Assembly: GCF_004310425.1 (NCBI RefSeq)
Contig: NZ_SIUB01000006.1
Span: forward strand, 1 to 64,000
Reading direction: 5' to 3'
Length of the DNA: 64,000 nt
Source: Hansschlegelia quercus
Lineage (GTDB): Bacteria > Pseudomonadota > Alphaproteobacteria > Rhizobiales > Methylopilaceae
Position 1 is the first letter of the stretch. Every line of letters starts with the position of its first letter. Made by a program: the position numbers and the translations under genes. Under the pieces are notes generated by a model that did not search any database, was not told where the DNA came from, and was given only the letters and a program-made list of their open reading frames with translations. This document shows positions 7,930 to 17,150 of this stretch, piece after piece.

Positions 7930-9966
7930 ATGCGCAGAATTGGCGTCGACACCGGCGGCACGTTTACGGATTGCGTGCTCGTCGATGACGAGGCCGGACT
8001 GCTGATGGTGGAGAAGGTGCCGTCGCAACCTGCGAGCCCCGACGCCGCGATCCTCACCGGCATGATGCGGCTGATCGAGCGTGCGGGGCTGAAGCCCGCC
8101 GACGTCGACGCCGTAATGCACGGCACGACGATCGCGACCAATGTGGTGATCCAGGAGACCTATGCGCCGGCCGGCGTACTCGCGACGTCCGGCTGCCGCG
8201 ACGTCATCGAGATCGGCACGCAGCAACGACCGCAGCCCTACAACCTGCTGCACCCGCCGAAACCCGTGCTCGCGCCGCGCAACCGGCGCGTCGAGGTGCG
8301 GGGCCGCATCGCCGCCGACGGCGCCGAAGTCGAGCCGCTCGACGAGGACGCCGCGCGCGTAGCGATCCGGGAGCTTATCGCGCAAGGCGCCGCCTCCATC
8401 GCCGTCACCGGGCTGTTCTCCTTCGTGAACCCCGCGCATGAGCGTCGTTTGGCCGAACTGGTGCGCGAAGAGACCAACGACGCCTATTGCATCGCGTCAT
8501 CCGACGTCTCCCGCGAACCGCGCGAGTATCCCCGCTTCGCCGCGACGGTCGTCAACGCCGCGCTCGCGCCCTTGCTCGACCCCTATGTCCGCCGCCTTCA
8601 GCAGCGGCTCGCCGATAGCGGTTTCAGCGCGGAGCTCTACATCATCCAGAGCAGCGGCGGCCTCGCGACGGCGCTTCGTTCAATGGGCGAGCGCGCGCAC
8701 AACCTCGTGCTCTCCGGTCCCGCCGCCGGAATCGTAGGCGGCGTCGTGACCGCGGCGGCGTCGGGCTTGCGCAACCTCGTGACGCTCGACGTCGGCGGCA
8801 CCAGCGCCGACATCGGCCTGGTGGCTGACGGCGAGCCGCGCCTCCGCTTCGACATGGCGCTTCCCAACGGCCTGCCGCTCCATGTGGCGAACCTCGAGAT
8901 CGAGACCATTGGCGCCGGCGGCGGGAGCATCGCCTGGGTCGACGCCGGCGGCGCGCTGCGCGTCGGTCCGCAAAGCGCGGGCGCGCGGCCGGGGCCGGTC
9001 TGCTTCGGCCTCGGCGGCGCGGAACCGACGGTGACCGACGCCCAGGTCGTGCTGCGGAGGCTCAATCCCGCGGGGTTGCTCGGCGGCGGCCTGAAGCTCG
9101 ACCGCGACAAGGCGTGCGAAGCGGTGGGCGTCCTGGCGCAACGGCTCGGTCTTGGATTGGAGCAGGCGGCGCTCGGCATCGTCGCCGTAATGGAGGCCAA
9201 CATGGCGGGCGCGATCCTGCGCTCCGCCGCCCGGCACGGCGACAATCTGCGGGAGTTCACGCTCGTCGGCGCGGGCGGCGCAGGCGGCCTGAGCGCTGTA
9301 GCCCTCGCCGCGACGCTGCAGATCCCGCGTGTTCTGATCCCACCGCATCCAGGTCTTTTCAGCGCCGCGGGCCTGCTTTCGGCGGAACTGCGCCACGACC
9401 TCTCGTCGCCCCTCATGATCGATCCCGACGATCCGGACGTCGCGGCGATCACCAGCGTCCAGAGCGAGCTCGAAGACCGTGCGCTGCGTGACCTCGCGAC
9501 CGACCGCATCCCGGCCGAGCGCCGCCGCTGCGACCACGCGTTGGACCTGCGCTATTTCGGCCAGGAATACGCCGTCACGGTTCCAACCGCGCCGGGCGAG
9601 CGGTTCGCCGAGGTGGTCCGGCGCTTCCACGAAATCCACGAGAAGACCTACGGCCACAGCGCGCCGGGAACGCGCGCCGAAATCACCGCCGCGAGGATCG
9701 TCGGCCGCAGCGTCGCAGACGGGCGTGCGCTGCCGCGCGCGACGCAGACGGACTCGGGTTCCGAAGGGCGTCGATCGGTGTGGTTCGAGGAGACGGGCGG
9801 CTATGCGGACACGCCCGTCGTTAAGCGCTTCAGCCTGCGCCCCGGCGACAGCGTCGCCGGCCCTGCGATCATCGAGCAGATCGACACCACCACGGTGGTG
9901 CCGCCCGGCTGGGCGGCTGTCGTCGACGAACGCGACTGCATGATCATCGAGGAGGTCCGGCCATGA
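7930..9966 (+). CDS. Hydantoinase/oxoprolinase subunit A
   Basis: 678 residues, the usual length for HyuA/acetone-carboxylase beta-like proteins. The N terminus GVDTGGTFTDCVLVD is the ATPase phosphate loop of the family, VLSGPAAGIVGG near residue 265 and LDVGGTSADIGL near 288 are the second nucleotide-binding elements. These proteins activate the carbonyl of a cyclic amide (hydantoin, 5-oxoproline) or ketone with ATP, together with the B subunit. A good AGGAGT ribosome site precedes the ATG. The stop overlaps the B-subunit start by four bases. The exact substrate is not resolvable from sequence. Confidence 0.9.
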   Translation: MRRIGVDTGGTFTDCVLVDDEAGLLMVEKVPSQPASPDAAILTGMMRLIERAGLKPADVDAVMHGTTIATNVVIQETYAPAGVLATSGCRDVIEIGTQQRPQPYNLLHPPKPVLAPRNRRVEVRGRIAADGAEVEPLDEDAARVAIRELIAQGAASIAVTGLFSFVNPAHERRLAELVREETNDAYCIASSDVSREPREYPRFAATVVNAALAPLLDPYVRRLQQRLADSGFSAELYIIQSSGGLATALRSMGERAHNLVLSGPAAGIVGGVVTAAASGLRNLVTLDVGGTSADIGLVADGEPRLRFDMALPNGLPLHVANLEIETIGAGGGSIAWVDAGGALRVGPQSAGARPGPVCFGLGGAEPTVTDAQVVLRRLNPAGLLGGGLKLDRDKACEAVGVLAQRLGLGLEQAALGIVAVMEANMAGAILRSAARHGDNLREFTLVGAGGAGGLSAVALAATLQIPRVLIPPHPGLFSAAGLLSAELRHDLSSPLMIDPDDPDVAAITSVQSELEDRALRDLATDRIPAERRRCDHALDLRYFGQEYAVTVPTAPGERFAEVVRRFHEIHEKTYGHSAPGTRAEITAARIVGRSVADGRALPRATQTDSGSEGRRSVWFEETGGYADTPVVKRFSLRPGDSVAGPAIIEQIDTTTVVPPGWAAVVDERDCMIIEEVRP

Positions 9967-11630
9967 TCGATCCCGTCACGGTGGCGGTCATCGGCAGCGC
10001 GCTGAAAGCCTTGATCGGCGAGAGCGGAGACTCGCTCAGGCGCAGCTCGCACTCGCCGATCATCCGGGAGATGCTCGACTACTCCTGCGCTCTGTTCAAC
10101 GCCAAGGGCGAAGCGGTCGCCGAGGACGCCAATATCCCGGCGCTGCTCGGCTCGATGACCTACGCCATGCCGCATCTATTGCGCGAAAACCCGCCGGAGA
10201 CGATCGAGCCCGGCGACGTCTTCATCGGCAACGATCCCTATCGCGGCTGCACCCACACGCTCGACATCCACATCTTCGCTCCCGTCTTCGCCGAGGGCCG
10301 GGTGGTCGCGTGGGTCGGCAACCTCGCGCATCACAACGACATCGGCGGCACCAATCCGGGCACCGAAGGCTTTGCCAACCGTTCCATCTACGAGGAGGGC
10401 CTGCGCTTTCCCTGGGTGAAGCTCATCGAGGCCGGCCGCGAGAGCCTAGCGCTGCTCCGCTATTTCGAGAACAACACGCGCGACCCGATCGCGAGCCTCG
10501 GCGACCTCAGGGCGCAGATTGCGGCCGCCAAGCTCGGCGTGCGGCGGATGGATGACGTCATCGCTAAATACGGCGTCGCGACTCTTGAGGCCGCGATGGC
10601 CGAGCGCCTCGACCAGGGCGAACGCCGCCTTCGGAAGGTGTTCAGCGATACGCCTGACGGCGGCGGGTCGGCGGAAGGCTTCCTCGACAATGACGGCACG
10701 GGCGACGCGCCGGTGAGGATCGCGGTGTCGGTCGAGGTGAAAGGCGACGAACTGATCGTCGATTTCGCCGGCACGGACCCTCAGATGGCAGGCGGCATGA
10801 ACTGCTCCCGAACCGCGACGCTCGCGGCGGTGATCTTCGCCGTCAAAGCGGCCTTCGATCCGGCGTCGGACCAGACCGCGGGAAGCCTGCGGCCCATCAA
10901 AATCGTGCTGCCGGAGCGCACGGCGGTGAACCCGGCCTTTCCGGCCGCGGTCAGCCTGCGCCACCTCGCGGCGCAGCGCATCACCGACACGATCATCCGC
11001 GCAGTGACGCAGTTCAAGCCGGACCTCGCAGTAGCCGGATCCTTCGTCGGCTTCTCGAGCCTCGCTGCAGAATGCCGTCATCCTCGCACCGGACTGCCGG
11101 TGGTGATGGCGGACGACCTCGGCGGCGGCATGGGCGGCAACGCGCTTCACGATGGGCTGAACGCCGTCGATCCCTATCTCGGCAATGTCGGCCTGCTCCC
11201 GATGGAGATCTGCGAGCGGCAATACCCGATCCGCATCGCGACGACCGAACTTGTCCCCGATTCCGGCGGCGCCGGCGAACGGCAGGGGGGGCTCGGCATC
11301 CGCCGGGTCTACGAGTTCCTCGACCGCTGCGACGTCGTCTTCTACACCGAGCAGACGAAGGGCGAGTTCGCGCCCTGGGGGGCGGCGGGCGGCGCGGCCG
11401 GGACGCCGGCGCGGCTGGTGCTGGAGCGCGCGAATGGCGAGCATGTGCCGATCACTAAGAACCGGCTGCTCGTCGACGCCGGCGACCGGCTGGTGACGAT
11501 CACCGCCGGCGGTGGCGGCTGGGGCGCGCCCTTGGCGCGGTCCTTAGAGCGGGTCGCGCAGGACGTGCTCGAAGGCAAGATCAGCCCCGCCAGGGCGCGC
11601 GAGGCTTATGGGTTCGAAGGCGCCTCCTGA
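9963..11630 (+). CDS. Hydantoinase/oxoprolinase subunit B
   Basis: 555 residues, normal for HyuB. Recognisable family segments are NDPYRGCTHTLDIHIF near residue 85, VGNLAHHNDIGG near 120 with candidate metal-binding His and Asp, and GGGMGGNALHDG near 380. It forms the catalytic partner of subunit A in ATP-dependent opening of a cyclic amide. It is translationally coupled to A by an ATGA overlap and followed two bases later by the ligase gene, so the enzymes are made together. Confidence 0.9.
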   Translation: MIDPVTVAVIGSALKALIGESGDSLRRSSHSPIIREMLDYSCALFNAKGEAVAEDANIPALLGSMTYAMPHLLRENPPETIEPGDVFIGNDPYRGCTHTLDIHIFAPVFAEGRVVAWVGNLAHHNDIGGTNPGTEGFANRSIYEEGLRFPWVKLIEAGRESLALLRYFENNTRDPIASLGDLRAQIAAAKLGVRRMDDVIAKYGVATLEAAMAERLDQGERRLRKVFSDTPDGGGSAEGFLDNDGTGDAPVRIAVSVEVKGDELIVDFAGTDPQMAGGMNCSRTATLAAVIFAVKAAFDPASDQTAGSLRPIKIVLPERTAVNPAFPAAVSLRHLAAQRITDTIIRAVTQFKPDLAVAGSFVGFSSLAAECRHPRTGLPVVMADDLGGGMGGNALHDGLNAVDPYLGNVGLLPMEICERQYPIRIATTELVPDSGGAGERQGGLGIRRVYEFLDRCDVVFYTEQTKGEFAPWGAAGGAAGTPARLVLERANGEHVPITKNRLLVDAGDRLVTITAGGGGWGAPLARSLERVAQDVLEGKISPARAREAYGFEGAS

Positions 11631-11632
11631 TC

Positions 11633-12964
11633 ATGAACAACGCGTCCGACCTTGGCGCTCTGCTGGAGGCGCGCCCGGAGATTGGCGAGATCGACGCCGT
11701 GTTCGTCGACCTCAACGGTCAGCTGCGCGGCAAGCGTCTCCCGCGCGCTGGCGCCGCTGAGGCGCTCGCCGCGGGGATTATGGTCCCGCAGGCTGTGATG
11801 GCGCTGACAACAGCCGGCGAGTGCCTCGACGCAGGCGGCCGCGGCCTGTCCGATGGCGATCCCGATGGCATGGGCCTCCCCGTCGCGGGCTCGGCGACGC
11901 TGCTGCCGTGGTCGCCGCGGACAGCGCAGGTGCTGCTGCGTATGCACACCTTCGACGGCGCGCCGTTCGGCTGCGACCCCCGCAATGTGCTCGACCGCGT
12001 CGTCAAGGGTCTGTCAGGCGCAGGCTTGCGCCCTGTGATGGCCTTTGAGCTCGAGTTCTACGTCATCGACCGCGAGCGGGGCCCCGACGGCGCGCCCCGC
12101 CTTCCGCTGCAGCTCTCCGCGATGCCGGCGGCCGCGCGCTCGCATGGCACGGCGGTCCTCGACGCGCTTGGGCCCTTGTTCGATACGGCGCGCGCCTACG
12201 CCGAGACCATGGGCGTGCGGTTGGGAGCGATTGGCGCCGAATCCGGCGTCGGCCAGTTCGAGATCAACCTGCATCACGGCGCCGACGCGGGCCACACGGC
12301 CGACGAGGTCATTCTGCTGCGGCAGATCCTGAAGGCCGCGGCGCAGGCGAACGGCCTCGACGTCACCTTCATGGCCAAGCCGTTCGCCGACCAGCCCGGT
12401 AACGGACTGCATCTCCACGTCAGCTTGCTCGATATGGACGGCCGCAACGTTTTCGCAGAGGACGCGACGCGGCTTGGTCACGCGATCGGCGGGATCGCGG
12501 CGCTTGCGCCGGCGGCTATGGCGATCCAGGCGCCGAACCTGAACTCATACCGCCGCTTCGTGCCCGGGACCTTTGTGCCGGTGAACCGCAGCTGGGGACG
12601 CGACAACCGTTCAGTCGCCTTTCGCGTGCCGATGAGCGCGCCGGCCGCGCGCCGAGTCGAGCATCGCATGGCCGGCGGCGACGCCAATCCGTTTCTGGTG
12701 GCGGCGACCGTGCTCGCCAGCATCGCGCACGGGATGGAGCGCCGCATCGATCCTGGGGCGGCCGCGACCGGAAACGCCAATCTGCTCGAGGATCCGGAGC
12801 TCCCGATGGATCTTCCGGCGGCTCTTGCCCGGTTTGTCACAAGCGCCGAGATGCGCCGCGCCCTCGGCGACGAGTACGTCGACCTTTACGCCGACGTTCG
12901 ACGCAAGGAGCTGCGCGCGCTGCTCGGCTTTCACCTCCCGAAAGAATTCGAGTGGTATCTCTGA
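11633..12964 (+). CDS. Glutamine synthetase family protein, PuuA-like gamma-glutamyl ligase
   Basis: 443 residues with the glutamine-synthetase beta-grasp (DLNGQLRGKRLP near residue 25) and catalytic domain. The metal and glutamate segments ESGVGQFEINLHHG near residue 205 and FMAKPFADQPGNGLHLHVSL near 250, and the R-rich NRSWGRDNRS near 325, are present. It lacks the adenylylation tail of GlnA. With a PuuB-like oxidase next to it, the best model is ATP-dependent gamma-glutamylation of an amine before oxidation. A true GlnA role is unlikely. It overlaps the oxidase gene by 13 bases. Confidence 0.87.
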   Translation: MNNASDLGALLEARPEIGEIDAVFVDLNGQLRGKRLPRAGAAEALAAGIMVPQAVMALTTAGECLDAGGRGLSDGDPDGMGLPVAGSATLLPWSPRTAQVLLRMHTFDGAPFGCDPRNVLDRVVKGLSGAGLRPVMAFELEFYVIDRERGPDGAPRLPLQLSAMPAAARSHGTAVLDALGPLFDTARAYAETMGVRLGAIGAESGVGQFEINLHHGADAGHTADEVILLRQILKAAAQANGLDVTFMAKPFADQPGNGLHLHVSLLDMDGRNVFAEDATRLGHAIGGIAALAPAAMAIQAPNLNSYRRFVPGTFVPVNRSWGRDNRSVAFRVPMSAPAARRVEHRMAGGDANPFLVAATVLASIAHGMERRIDPGAAATGNANLLEDPELPMDLPAALARFVTSAEMRRALGDEYVDLYADVRRKELRALLGFHLPKEFEWYL

Positions 12965-14247
12965 CGCCGCCGGCCGCACCGGAGACCGCCTATCAGGCGA
13001 CCTGCGACGCGCCGTCCCCGCAGCCCGCCCTGATGTCCAATGTGAAGGCTGACGTCTGCGTCATCGGCGCCGGCTTCACCGGGCTGTCCGCAGCGATGCA
13101 CCTCGCCCGGGCCGGCCGCAGCGTGGTCGTGCTCGAGCGCGGACGGATCGCCGACGGCGCCTCCGGCCGCAATGGCGGCCAAGCGAGCGTCGGCATGCGG
13201 CTGAAGCAGGATGCTCTCGAGAAGATGGTCGGCGCGGAGGACGCCCGCCGCCTGTGGGACGTCGCGCTCGACGCGTGGCATCACCTACATGGTCTGATCG
13301 CCGAAGGCCTCGACTGCGAGTTTGCGCCCGGCGTGTTCCGCCTGGAGCACCGGCTGGATGCGGTCCCCGCCGCGCATCGCCACGCCGCGATGCTGCGCGC
13401 GCGCTACGGCTTCGACGCCCTGGAGCCGCTTGGTCCTGACGACGTCCGCCGGCTGATCGCGACCGACGCCTATCAAGGCGGCGTCTACGACCGCGTCTCG
13501 GGGCACCTGCACCCGCTCAAGCTTGCATTTGGTCTCGCAAGACTAGCGCGCGACGCCGGCGCGCAGCTCTTCGAGAATTCAGCCGCCACATCCGTCGATG
13601 AGACGGGCGGCGTTAGCATGGTCCGCACCCCCGCGGCGTCAGTTGAAGCGAAACGTGTGATCTACGCCGGCAATGGCATGATGACGGGCCTGGACGGCGG
13701 CATAGACGGCCACGTCATGCCCATCCGCAACTACGTTCTCGCCACCGAGCAACTCGCGCCGGAAGTCGCAGAAGGGCTTATTGCGCGCGGCGCTGCCGTC
13801 AGCGACACGCGGTTCGTGGTCTACTATTTCCGTGTCTCGCGCGATCGGCGACTGATCTTCGGAGGCGGCGAGACCTACAGTTACCGCGACCCGCGAGACG
13901 TGAAGACCTTTGTTCGCAGCCACATGCTCCGTGTGTTTCCTCAGGTCGCCAAGGCGCGCATTGACTACGCTTGGGGCGGCACTCTCGGCATCACGCGATC
14001 GCGAATGCCGTTCGTCCGGCGCGTTGGCGACCGCGGACTGGCCGCCGCCGGCTTCTCTGGCCGCGGCGTCGTGCTGGCGCCCTATTTTGGCAAGGTGCTC
14101 GCGGACGCCGTACGGGACCGCATGGAGACTTTCGATCTTCTTGCACGTCTGCCGATGAGCCGTTTTCCCGGCGGCGTGCCCCTGCGCGCTCCGATGCTCC
14201 TCGCCGGCATGAGCGCCTATAAGATCCGTGACCGGCTTGGTATCTGA
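12952..14247 (+). CDS. FAD-dependent amine oxidase/dehydrogenase, PuuB-like
   Basis: 431 residues from a GTG start inside the end of the ligase gene. The upstream part ETAYQATCDAP matches the SYYAA-type leader of PuuB relatives, which supports GTG over the internal ATG at 13033. The dinucleotide motif VIGAGFTGLSAAMHLA is near residue 32 and the DAO-type GRNGGQASVG near residue 70. C-terminal AAAGFSGRGVVLAPYFGK is the flavin-closing segment. Family members oxidise gamma-glutamyl amines or secondary amino acids, giving aldehyde, amine and H2O2. Last gene of the TetR-controlled operon; no aldehyde dehydrogenase follows. Confidence 0.87.
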   Translation: MVSLTPPAAPETAYQATCDAPSPQPALMSNVKADVCVIGAGFTGLSAAMHLARAGRSVVVLERGRIADGASGRNGGQASVGMRLKQDALEKMVGAEDARRLWDVALDAWHHLHGLIAEGLDCEFAPGVFRLEHRLDAVPAAHRHAAMLRARYGFDALEPLGPDDVRRLIATDAYQGGVYDRVSGHLHPLKLAFGLARLARDAGAQLFENSAATSVDETGGVSMVRTPAASVEAKRVIYAGNGMMTGLDGGIDGHVMPIRNYVLATEQLAPEVAEGLIARGAAVSDTRFVVYYFRVSRDRRLIFGGGETYSYRDPRDVKTFVRSHMLRVFPQVAKARIDYAWGGTLGITRSRMPFVRRVGDRGLAAAGFSGRGVVLAPYFGKVLADAVRDRMETFDLLARLPMSRFPGGVPLRAPMLLAGMSAYKIRDRLGI

Positions 14248-14590
14248 CCGAGCTGAATGTCCGGAATCGAGCGCAGCCCCCAAGGTCCGCTTCTGGCGCC
14301 AAACGGCTGTAGGTCAGGGGTCTCAGGCTGACCCATTGCTGACGCTAGTAATACCCGGTTGCAGGCGCATGTCCTCGAGGAAGGCCGCTGGCGACTTGCT
14401 GTCGCGAGTCCTCTCTTGCGGTCGTACACGATGCGCATCGACGTCGGCCTCGGTTCGCCAACTCGCCGGACAACAGGATCTTCATCTCGATCTCAGGATG
14501 CAGACCCGGGAGACGCCGGCCGACTCAACGCCGCCTTCGCGGCCGCGCGCAAAGGCTTCCGGCGGTCGCAAGCGGCGCTGAAAACAGGCG
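14248..14590. other. Non-coding interval after the oxidase operon
   Basis: About 340 bases between the convergent oxidase and zinc dehydrogenase genes. Only short overlapping frames with poor composition were found and none resembles a known protein. The terminator hairpin at 14591-14623 closes the interval. Confidence 0.5.
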
Positions 14591-14623
14591 CACTGCCGGT
14601 TGCTGAAGTCGCAACCGGCAGTG
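14591..14623 (-). terminator. Rho-independent terminator of the zinc dehydrogenase gene
   Basis: A perfect 13-bp stem (CACTGCCGGTTGC and its complement) with a 7-base loop lies 6 bases after the minus-strand stop codon. Read on the minus strand it is followed by CGCCTGTTTT, a short U tract. Confidence 0.75.
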
Positions 14624-14629
14624 ATTGGG

Positions 14630-15808
14630 TCAACCGTGAGGTTTTAGAACGACTTTCGTGCAGCCGTCCTGCTTGTCGCGGAACGTCTTGTAGAGTTCCG
14701 GTCCGTCTTCGAGCGATGTCGAGCGGTGACTGATGATGAAGGAGGGATCGATCTCGCCGTTCTCGATGCGCTCAAGCAGCGGCTTCATATACCGCAGCAT
14801 GTGGGTCTGGCCGGTCTTCAGCGTCAGCCCCTTGTTCATGAATACCCCGAGTGCGACCGGCCCCGCCTGACCGGCGTAGACACCCGGCATCGAGACAATT
14901 CCGCCCGGACGGCATGCCAGAATTGCCTGGTTCAGTGCGAAGGGCCGCTCCATGCTGACCGTCGCCGCCATCACTGCGGATGACACTTTCTGCGCCATGG
15001 TGTCGGCGCCGTGCGCCTCCATGCCGACCGCCTCGATGACTGCGTCCGGGCCTTTGCCGCCGGTCATCTCCATAAGCTGCTCTTGAACGCTGTCGTCGCC
15101 AAAATCGATTGTTTCAGCCCCTGCCTGCCGCGCGAGCGCCAGCCGCTCCGGAACCGTGTCGATCGAGATGACCCGCTCCGCGCCGAGCATTAGACAGCAT
15201 TTCACGGCGAGCACGCCGACCGGGCCCGCGCCCCAGATCGCGACCGTCTCGCCGCCCTTGAGCCCGCAATTTTCGGCCGCTTGATAAGCGGTCGGGAAAA
15301 TGTCGGACAGAAACAGCACCTGCTCGTCGCTTAGGCCCTCGGGGACGACCAGGGGTCCCACGTCGGCGAATGGAACCCTGAGATATTCGGCCTGACCGCC
15401 AGCATATCCGCCCGTAATGTGGGAAAATCCGAACAGGCCCGCCAAAGGATAGCCGAACTGCTCCGCCTGCATCTTCCCGTTTGGGTTTGTGCGCTCGCAG
15501 CAACTCCAATTGCCCCACTTGCACTGCCTGCATTCGCCGCAGGACATTGTGAAGGGCACGACGATCCGGTCACCGACCTTGAGGCGAGTGGCGGCGCGGC
15601 CGACCTCCATGACCTCACCCATGGTCTCATGACCAAGGATGTCGCCACTCTCCATCGTCGGCATGAAACCGCCCATGAGATGAAGGTCCGAACCGCAGAT
15701 CGCGCAGGCCGTAACCTTGATCACGACATCGCGGTCATCCTCGATCTTAGGATCTGGGACGCTGTCGCAACGGATGTCGCCCTTGCCGTGCCAGGTAAGC
15801 GCTTTCAT
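14630..15808 (-). CDS. Zinc-dependent alcohol/formaldehyde dehydrogenase-like protein
   Basis: 392 residues of the medium-chain dehydrogenase family. Catalytic zinc ligands are Cys in ACAICGSDLH near residue 38 and His-Glu in GHETMGEV near 60. The structural-zinc cysteines follow in CGECRQCKWGNWSC. The Rossmann motif is WGAGPVGVLAVK near 190. Overall sequence fits the group annotated as glutathione-independent formaldehyde dehydrogenase or alcohol dehydrogenase, including the long loop after the zinc site. In a C1-using host an aldehyde-oxidising role is plausible, but the substrate is not proven. Single-gene unit with its own terminator. Confidence 0.88.
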   Translation of the reverse strand: MKALTWHGKGDIRCDSVPDPKIEDDRDVVIKVTACAICGSDLHLMGGFMPTMESGDILGHETMGEVMEVGRAATRLKVGDRIVVPFTMSCGECRQCKWGNWSCCERTNPNGKMQAEQFGYPLAGLFGFSHITGGYAGGQAEYLRVPFADVGPLVVPEGLSDEQVLFLSDIFPTAYQAAENCGLKGGETVAIWGAGPVGVLAVKCCLMLGAERVISIDTVPERLALARQAGAETIDFGDDSVQEQLMEMTGGKGPDAVIEAVGMEAHGADTMAQKVSSAVMAATVSMERPFALNQAILACRPGGIVSMPGVYAGQAGPVALGVFMNKGLTLKTGQTHMLRYMKPLLERIENGEIDPSFIISHRSTSLEDGPELYKTFRDKQDGCTKVVLKPHG

Positions 15809-15990
15809 TCGGGTATCTCCATGGCTGCCCGAGCCGGAAAGGGTAGTTGAGCCGAACGGAAGGGCGTCAGGGCAATCTCCCAGTCAGCTGTTTTGTTCCC
15901 ACTCTCATGCTCGAACGGGATCGCTTTAGAACAGGAGCCATGTCCAACCGGCGGGGCCGTCTGGCCCGCCGGCCGGATCGCCTACGCCTG

Positions 15991-16296
15991 TTACCGACCA
16001 GCGCCTGTGGTGGGCTGGTGGTGATCGCTTGTCTGCGGCGTGGGGGCGCCAGCGACGCCTTCGACTGGCGGCTTACCGCTCTTCATTTCCATGGAGCCGG
16101 AAGAGCCCTGCGTCATCTCTTCCTGCATTCCCGGCGTTCCCTTCTTTTCGGCGCCAGAGGCGGGACCCGATCCTGCCTCGGATCCTGTTGTCGCGTTATT
16201 CTCCGTCCCGGTCGCTTGGGCCATCGCGAAGCTGGTCGTGGCCGCAATAAGTGCAGCGGTAAGACCCGCAACCAAATTGTTTCTGCAGATCATCAT
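15991..16296 (-). CDS. Small secreted hypothetical protein
   Basis: 101 residues. The start is the first of two ATGs at 16296 because AGGGAGAG lies at the right distance upstream; the open frame before it is not needed. A clear Sec signal peptide (basic N terminus, hydrophobic core AGLTAALIAATTSFA, cleavage after AMA) precedes a low-complexity Gly/Ser/Thr/Met-rich tail with GTPGMQEEMTQG and ending in His/Gln/Thr residues. No domain is recognised. Proteins of this look are common in Hyphomicrobiales and are usually unannotated. Confidence 0.65.
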   Translation of the reverse strand: MMICRNNLVAGLTAALIAATTSFAMAQATGTENNATTGSEAGSGPASGAEKKGTPGMQEEMTQGSSGSMEMKSGKPPVEGVAGAPTPQTSDHHQPTTGAGR

Positions 16297-17150
16297 CCGT
16301 CTCTCCCTGTGGTTTTCAGCGAGACAGCACTGAAAAAATGTGCGCGAACGCAAAGCTGTCTCGATCCATCAGTCCAGAAGACGCTCAAAAGCAGATATTG
16401 TTGCAATCGCCAGCGCTAAAATATTTCTCGATCGGAGGTGATCCAATCGCGATTGAACACCTAATGCTGTCGCTGCATTGGCCGGCTGAATCAAGACTAA
16501 GAACTTCGTCGGCAGATGAACGACTGCCCGAACTTAGACATCAAGCGCAAATGTTGGTCTGCCGGCTGCGAGCACGCGAATGCGTTTGCAGCACGTGCGC
16601 CCCGTCCTACAGCCGCCGCGTCATCTTCTACGCGCTCGCGAGGAGGCGAAGCTGCCTTTGGCGTCCGCCTCGAAATGCGGGGATGGGGCGCGGATCGGCC
16701 GGTCCTCTATCGTGCAACCAACGAGGTGGAGGCTAAGCGTTGGTACGCCGAGAGAGACGCCGCCCCCGTCCCCGGGAGCTGTCTGGAACTCAGGGACGGG
16801 GACGACGCGGGCGGTTTGGGAGGACTCGCCCAGCCGATTACGCGATGGCGGCGGGGTGGTTCCTAGCGATCGCCTGACAATGATGGAGCGTCCGCCCTAG
16901 CCCGACCAATCCGTTCGAGTCAGCTGGATGTGCAACCTCCACAGCCTCACTTAACGCCAGGCAGCGATCCGCGCGCTGACCCGCGCCCTTGTCGACCGCA
17001 CCGGCAACCTCCCCCATGACGAACAGCCGCCGCGGCGCGGATGCTCTCCGTCGCGAGATTGCTGACGGCGCTCTCCTCGGCCTCTCCCATGAAGCGTTTT
17101 ACGATGCGCTCGCCGGCGTGCCGCGCCCTTGGGCGGTCTGGTACGAAGGT
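16297..17150. other. Long interval with at most one doubtful small gene
   Basis: 854 bases upstream of the small secreted gene and past the end of the exporter gene. A plus-strand frame at 16516-16866 (116 residues) contains RLEMRGWGADRPVLYRATNE, which reads like protein, but its start lacks a ribosome site and its first 60 residues are low complexity. It could be a decayed gene. An inverted repeat of CCCCGTCCC and its complement lies at 16764-16801. Nothing else is supported. Confidence 0.4.
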
